Made by a program: the position numbers and the translations under genes. From contig CALLFA010000027.1 in assembly GCA_937997635.1 (NCBI GenBank), forward strand, positions 49,197 to 113,196: 64,000 bases of DNA, written 5' to 3'. This stretch comes from an uncultured Saprospiraceae bacterium. GTDB lineage: Bacteria; Bacteroidota; Bacteroidia; Chitinophagales; Saprospiraceae. Below the pieces are notes generated by a model. The model saw only the letters and a list, made by a program, of their open reading frames with translations, searched no databases and was not told the DNA's origin. Every line of letters starts with the position of its first letter. The stretch's first letter is position 1. Of the stretch, positions 61,688 to 64,000 are shown one piece after another.

Positions 61688-62667
61688 CAAAGAAAATAAA
61701 ACGAATCGGTGTTTTCACCTCTGGTGGAGACGCTCCTGGCATGAATGCAGCAGTCAGAGCTGTTGTCAGAACTGGTATTTATAACAAACTTTCTGTATTC
61801 GGTATATCTCATGGTTATGAAGGGATGATTGCCAATGAAATCAAGAAATTAGGCAAACCAGATGTCGCCAATATCATTCATCGTGGTGGAACTGTCTTGA
61901 AAACATCGCGGAGTGAAGATTTCAGAACAAAAGCTGGAAGAAAGAAAGCATATAAAAATTTGCAGAAACACAAGATCCAAGCTTTGGTAGCCATAGGCGG
62001 TAATGGCACTTATACAGGAGCTAAGGTTTTTTCTGAAGAATACGATATCCCAATTATAGGTGTGCCTGGAACAATCGACAATGATATCTATGGCACCGAT
62101 TTTACCATTGGGTTTGATACGGCAATCAATACTGCAATCGAAGCCATTGATCGAATTAGAGATACTGCTGATTCTCATAACAGACTTTTCTTTATTGAGG
62201 TTATGGGTAGACACGCAGGATTCATTGCTTTGAATACAGGAATTGGAAGTGGAGCGGCTTACACACTTTCCACAGAAGTCAAAACAGACATTAAAGAAAT
62301 TGTGTCTTTTTTAGAAGATTCTAAAACTAGAAACAAACTGTTTAACCTCATCATTGTCGCTGAAGGCAATAAGAGTGGAAATGCAAATAGCATTGCTCGT
62401 AAGATCAAAAAGATGAATCCAAATCTTGACTCCAGAGTATTGATACTAGGACACCTTCAACGTGGTGGTTCTCCAAGTGCAAGTGATCGTGTATTGGCAA
62501 GCCGATTTGGTTATGCGGCTGTGGAAACCCTTATCTCAGGAGCAAAAAACAAGGCTGTCGGTCTCATCAATAATCAGATCGTATTAACTGAATTCGAACA
62601 AGCCATAAAAGAGTCTAAAGCCATCCAAGATGACCTTATAAACATGGCTAAAATTTTAGCAATGTAA
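61684..62667 (+). CDS. pfkA: ATP-dependent 6-phosphofructokinase
   Basis: A 327-residue group A phosphofructokinase. TSGGDAPGMNAAVRAVV at the start, PGTIDNDIYGTD with the catalytic Asp, MGRHAGFIAL and GHLQRGGSPSASDR are all present. Gly in PGTIDND and in GGNGT marks the ATP-using type. The GGDGS loop reads GGNGT here, with Asn where E. coli has Asp103. It forms an operon with the upstream sugar-kinase-like gene and the downstream Nudix gene. Confidence 0.95.
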   Translation: MTKKIKRIGVFTSGGDAPGMNAAVRAVVRTGIYNKLSVFGISHGYEGMIANEIKKLGKPDVANIIHRGGTVLKTSRSEDFRTKAGRKKAYKNLQKHKIQALVAIGGNGTYTGAKVFSEEYDIPIIGVPGTIDNDIYGTDFTIGFDTAINTAIEAIDRIRDTADSHNRLFFIEVMGRHAGFIALNTGIGSGAAYTLSTEVKTDIKEIVSFLEDSKTRNKLFNLIIVAEGNKSGNANSIARKIKKMNPNLDSRVLILGHLQRGGSPSASDRVLASRFGYAAVETLISGAKNKAVGLINNQIVLTEFEQAIKESKAIQDDLINMAKILAM

Positions 62668-62669
62668 GG

Positions 62670-63203
62670 ATGGGTTTCAAACGAGTCTATACAAACAAAA
62701 AATACGAATCGAAAATTTTCGAATTAGAATTCAGAGACTATCTTGATGACAATGAAAAACTTCATGAAGGCATCGCTGTTATCTGTTCAAAAGACGCAGC
62801 GAATGTTGTTCCGATTACAAACGACAACAACATCTTGTTAGTCAAACAATTCAGATTTGGCATAGAAGACTACACACTTGAAGTCCCTGGAGGCTTACTA
62901 GAACCCAGTGAGGATCGAGTAAAAGCTGTCCAACGAGAACTTTTAGAAGAGACTGGCTATACGGCTACAAACTGGAAACACCTTGGCTCGGTCTATTCGA
63001 ACCCCGTGTTTATCGACTGCAAAATACATCATTTCATAGCATACGAAGCGACCAAAACAGCACAACAAGATCTAGACTTTGACGAAGAGATAGGCATTAT
63101 CGAAATGCCTATTAAAACCGTTTACAAACGCCTTGATGATGGATTATTTATGCATCCGCATACGGTAACAGCTTTGGTACTGGCGAGACAATTTTTGGAG
63201 TAG
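62670..63203 (+). CDS. Nudix hydrolase, ADP-ribose pyrophosphatase type
   Basis: A 177-residue Nudix protein. The full Nudix box G-x5-E-x7-RELLEETGY is present, and the domain before it (VKQFRFGIEDYTLEVPGG) fits the ADP-sugar pyrophosphatase group. It starts two bases after the pfkA stop. Hairpin array 2 begins almost at its stop codon. Confidence 0.9.
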   Translation: MGFKRVYTNKKYESKIFELEFRDYLDDNEKLHEGIAVICSKDAANVVPITNDNNILLVKQFRFGIEDYTLEVPGGLLEPSEDRVKAVQRELLEETGYTATNWKHLGSVYSNPVFIDCKIHHFIAYEATKTAQQDLDFDEEIGIIEMPIKTVYKRLDDGLFMHPHTVTALVLARQFLE

Positions 63204-63816
63204 TCCGTGACGCCGAATTTGTGCGTCCTTGCAGGCGTCTCGCCTTAAGAACTGCGCGGCAAGTGCGTCCTTGAAGGCGTCCTCGCCTCAAGAACTGCGG
63301 AGCAGGCGCGTCCTTGCAGGCGTCTCGCCTCAAGAACTCAGGACAGGCTCTTTGCTTTTTCTTCCTCTTTGCTGAGGCGGGACGCCTCCAGCGACGGGCT
63401 TTCGTCCTTGAAGGCGTCCTCGCCTCAAGAACCGAGGACAGACTCTTTGCTTTTCTTCCTCTTTGCTGAGGCGGGACGCCTCCAGCGACGAGCTTTTGCG
63501 TCCTTGAAGGCGTCCTCGCCTCAAGAACCGAGGACAGGCTCTTTGCTTTTTCTTCCTCTTTGCTGAGGCGGGACGCCTGCAGCGACGAGCTTTTGCGTCC
63601 TTGAAGGCGTCCTCGCCTCAAGAACCGAGGACAGACTCTTTGCTTTTCTTCCTCTTTGCTGAGGCGGGACGCCTCCAGCGACGGGCTTTGCGTCCTTGAA
63701 GGCGTCCTCGCCTCAAGAACTGCAGGACAGGTTTCTTTACTTTATCATCTTCTTTGCTGAGGCGGGACGCCTCCAGCGACGAGCTTTGCGTCCTTGCAGG
63801 CGGCTCGCCTCAAGAA
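63204..63816 (+). repeat. Array 2: five-unit hairpin repeat with extra half units
   Basis: Left arms GAGGCGGGACGCC start at 63374, 63468, 63565, 63661 and 63759 (spacing 94-98). Right arms mostly read GGCGTCCTCGCCTC, which is the exact complement of the left arm apart from one bulged T. Three right-half-only copies (near 63223, 63265 and 63309) precede the first full unit. The array runs from the Nudix gene's stop to one base short of the prfB stop codon. Confidence 0.9.
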
Positions 63817-64000
63817 TTACTTCCCATCCCACATTAAAAAAGCTTTGAGGAATCCATGCAATTCTCCATCTAGGACAGCATCAGTATTATTGGTAGAAAA
63901 ATTAGTTCTATGATCTTTGACACGGCGATCATCCAAGACATAGGACCGGATTTGTGAGCCCCATTCATTTTTCATTTTACCAGATTCGATTTCTGACTTT
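63817..64000 (-). CDS. prfB: Peptide chain release factor 2, C-terminal end (partial)
   Basis: Reading the minus strand from the right edge gives 60 complete residues ending in TAA at 63817. [17 protein letters not shown], then [21 protein letters not shown] and a closing helical tail are the conserved C-terminus of RF2. The GGQ motif and the possible programmed frameshift lie outside the window. The tail ends AFLMWDGK, and the stop codon abuts the hairpin array. Confidence 0.9.
   Translation of the reverse strand, partial: KSEIESGKMKNEWGSQIRSYVLDDRRVKDHRTNFSTNNTDAVLDGELHGFLKAFLMWDGK

Noticed and set aside
63148..63621. Minus-strand frame of 157 codons and shorter frames in array 2
   Set aside because: Same cause as in array 1. 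They cross the Nudix gene's end in antisense and have no start context or family.
1..64000. tRNA or rRNA genes, prophage or insertion sequences
   Set aside because: No cloverleaf-like or rRNA-like segments and no transposase, integrase or phage structural genes were recognised by eye. A tRNA scan was not possible.

Overview
The window looks like a chromosome segment from a low-G+C member of the Bacteroidota, most likely a Saprospiria-type marine or aquatic organism. This rests on type IX secretion (T9SS) C-terminal sorting domains, a gliding protein GldC, a TonB receptor with a carboxypeptidase-like N-terminus, thrombospondin type 3 repeats, a few upstream boxes of the TAnnTTTG type, and a general lack of clear Shine-Dalgarno sites. 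Species placement is an inference.

Layout. 1-9.5 kb: a membrane protein cut by the left edge, an FAD hydroxylase, an OYE-type flavin oxidoreductase, a secreted calcineurin-like phosphoesterase with Cys-rich TSP3 repeats, an S9 peptidase and a DEAD/DEAH helicase. 9.6-24.3 kb: a long minus-strand run for acyl-CoA breakdown. It holds a haloalkane dehalogenase-like hydrolase, an MBL hydrolase, a quinone oxidoreductase, two SDRs, an acyl-CoA ligase, an ACAD11-like dehydrogenase, a MaoC hydratase, an enoyl-CoA isomerase, a histidine phosphatase, a TPR sensor kinase, a pair of acyl-CoA dehydrogenases and MsrA. 24.6-28.5 kb: a RES/Xre toxin-antitoxin pair, a di-heme peroxidase and a PLP dehydratase. 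29.3-33 kb: a TonB receptor fused to an OmpA domain. 33.5-42.8 kb: a Baeyer-Villiger-type monooxygenase, a methyltransferase-like remnant, an lrp-traB-gldC operon, a frameshifted gene, a YfcC transporter and a DUF1801 protein. 42.9-54.5 kb: four secreted proteins (a 1787-residue T9SS protein, a TSP3/SdiA-regulated protein, a CotH protein and a cyclophilin). 54.6-64 kb: pgsA, typA, an Nramp-like transporter, a LamG T9SS protein, a MOSC protein, a BadF-type kinase, pfkA, a Nudix hydrolase and the 3' end of prfB at the right edge.

How it fits together. The acyl-CoA operon, together with the OYE, FAD hydroxylase, BVMO and dehalogenase-like genes, suggests degradation of a hydrophobic, perhaps cyclic or branched, carboxylate or ketone. 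No thiolase or ETF gene is visible, so the pathway is incomplete here. The secreted genes point to surface protein display.

The strongest unexplained signal is a family of G+C-rich hairpin repeats with a period near 97 bp. It forms arrays of eight and five full units at 28.5-29.3 and 63.2-63.8 kb, plus lone partial copies at 3.3 and 5.2 kb. Three of the four loci lie exactly where two convergent genes end. The arms pair through a G-U wobble or a single bulge, as expected for an RNA-level structure. None of the reading frames through these arrays looks like a real gene.
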